Shown here one piece after another: positions 6,926-7,326 of a DNA stretch of 7,326 bases. The first letter of the stretch is position 1; every line of letters starts with the position of its first letter. The DNA comes from DATLFI01 sp035524895 (lineage in GTDB: Bacteria; Acidobacteriota; Thermoanaerobaculia; Multivoradales; Multivoraceae): positions 1 through 7,326 of the forward strand of contig DATLFI010000290.1 in NCBI GenBank assembly GCA_035524895.1, given 5' to 3'. The position numbers and the translations under genes are program-made. Below the pieces are notes generated by a model. The model saw nothing but the letters and a program-made list of their open reading frames with translations. It was not told the origin of the DNA and made no database searches.

Positions 6926-7098
6926 GGCCAATCGCCCCGGTCGAGACAGGCCACGTAGTCGGCGAACGACCACGCATGCATCGACACCTCGGGGTGCGCA
7001 TGCCGACCGAGCAGCGCCGCACCCTCCGCGCAGATCGTGCGGTAGCACAGCGCGGCGCCTTCGGCGGAGCGGGCGACGATGCCGATGTGTTGCGTCAT
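6926..7098 (-). pseudogene. Truncated second copy of the racemase gene (5' 58 codons only)
   Basis: From ATG at 7098 the frame repeats the start of the racemase (MTQHIGIVARSAEGAALCYR to DRGDWPG, residues 1-58) and then leaves homology at 6926. The open frame continues through unrelated Arg-rich sequence into the RhuM gene, so no racemase can be made: both catalytic cysteine motifs are missing. It differs from the longer copy by Arg for Cys10 and Asp for Glu47. The GAGG ribosome-binding site of the longer copy is absent here. This is best read as a stump left by duplication or insertion. Confidence 0.92.
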
Positions 7099-7274
7099 GG
7101 CTGCATCACGGAAGCGTGGGCGCATCGCAGCGTGTCCAGCTCGATGGTAGAACAGGGCGGTGCCGCCCCGGTCTGCCTCCGGCCACGAGCACTACGCGCG
7201 GCGCAGAGAAGAAGTATTCCTGGTCGAGACCATTGCCCATGCTCCAGCGGCCCGCACCCGTCCACCCATCGCGG

Positions 7275-7288
7275 TAAACTCGGAAGCC
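7275..7288 (+). promoter_or_regulatory. Candidate -10 box and short ribosome-binding site before the last gene
   Basis: TAAACT (7275-7280) lies 8 nt before the ATG at 7289, again a spacing that would give a leaderless transcript. GGAAG (7282-7286) is also present but only 2 nt from the ATG, which is too close for a typical Shine-Dalgarno. The rest of the gap 7099-7274 shows only a small GGGCGG/CCGCCC stem (7155-7168). Confidence 0.3.
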
Positions 7289-7326
7289 ATGACCCGAGCC
7301 ACCCTACTCGAAGAAGCAAGCCGACT
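7289..7326 (+). CDS. 5' end of an unidentified plus-strand gene
   Basis: ATG at 7289 opens a frame reading MTRATLLEEASR that runs off the window. Twelve codons are too few to identify it. The opening faintly resembles small antitoxin-like 'addiction module component' proteins that begin with a Leu/Glu-rich helix, but this is only a guess. It is divergent from the racemase stump. Confidence 0.4.
   Translation, partial: MTRATLLEEASR

Noticed and set aside
5301..7098. Insertion sequence or transposon bounded by the direct repeats
   Set aside because: No transposase, no terminal inverted repeats, and the repeat is coding sequence far longer than a target-site duplication.
6577..7125. Single open frame joining the racemase stump to the start of RhuM, as a possible fusion protein
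   Set aside because: After residue 58 the frame is low-complexity and crosses the RhuM-Fic start in a different frame; no domain supports a fusion.
1..7326. CRISPR array, tRNA or rRNA genes
   Set aside because: No regularly spaced repeats and no tRNA or rRNA signatures were seen on either strand.

Overview
The window is GC-rich chromosomal DNA from a Gram-negative bacterium. The large Oar-like TonB-dependent receptor fragment, the secreted S33 hydrolase and the very high GC at third codon positions would fit Acidobacteriota (perhaps Thermoanaerobaculia) or a similar soil or sediment lineage. This assignment is inference from gene style only; no rRNA or other marker is present.

Layout. From the left edge to 2026 (+) is the 3' part of a TonB-dependent outer-membrane receptor. 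It converges on a minus-strand S33 alpha/beta-hydrolase (2091-3875), with a strong nested palindrome between the two. Next, all on the minus strand, come a DUF2293 protein with an N-terminal zinc-ribbon-like segment (4031-4717), an aspartate/glutamate racemase family gene broken by a single-base frameshift (4774-5473), and a RhuM-Fic/Doc family gene that is also broken by a single-base frameshift (5695-6715). Upstream of that lies a second copy of only the first 173 bp of the racemase gene (6926-7098). The window closes with the first codons of a new plus-strand gene (7289 to the edge).

Interpretation. The left half looks like ordinary envelope and scavenging functions: a receptor barrel and an exported peptidase-like hydrolase. 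The right half, about 4.8-7.1 kb, looks like an accessory and decaying locus. A toxin-like RhuM-Fic gene lies between a complete but frameshifted racemase and a near-identical stump of the same racemase. Each direct repeat is 173 bp with 4 mismatches, and the spacing is 1625 bp. This is the geometry left by a single-crossover insertion or an incomplete tandem duplication. As read, neither racemase copy nor the Fic domain can be made intact.

The most unusual signal is inside the RhuM coding sequence. A perfect 12-bp inverted repeat with a 5-nt loop (6498-6526) coincides exactly with ten consecutive codons that all end in A or T, while the flanking codons end almost only in G or C. This implies constraint or recent origin at the nucleotide level. 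Two other operator-like inverted repeats flank the same gene, at 6741-6757 and within 5626-5676.
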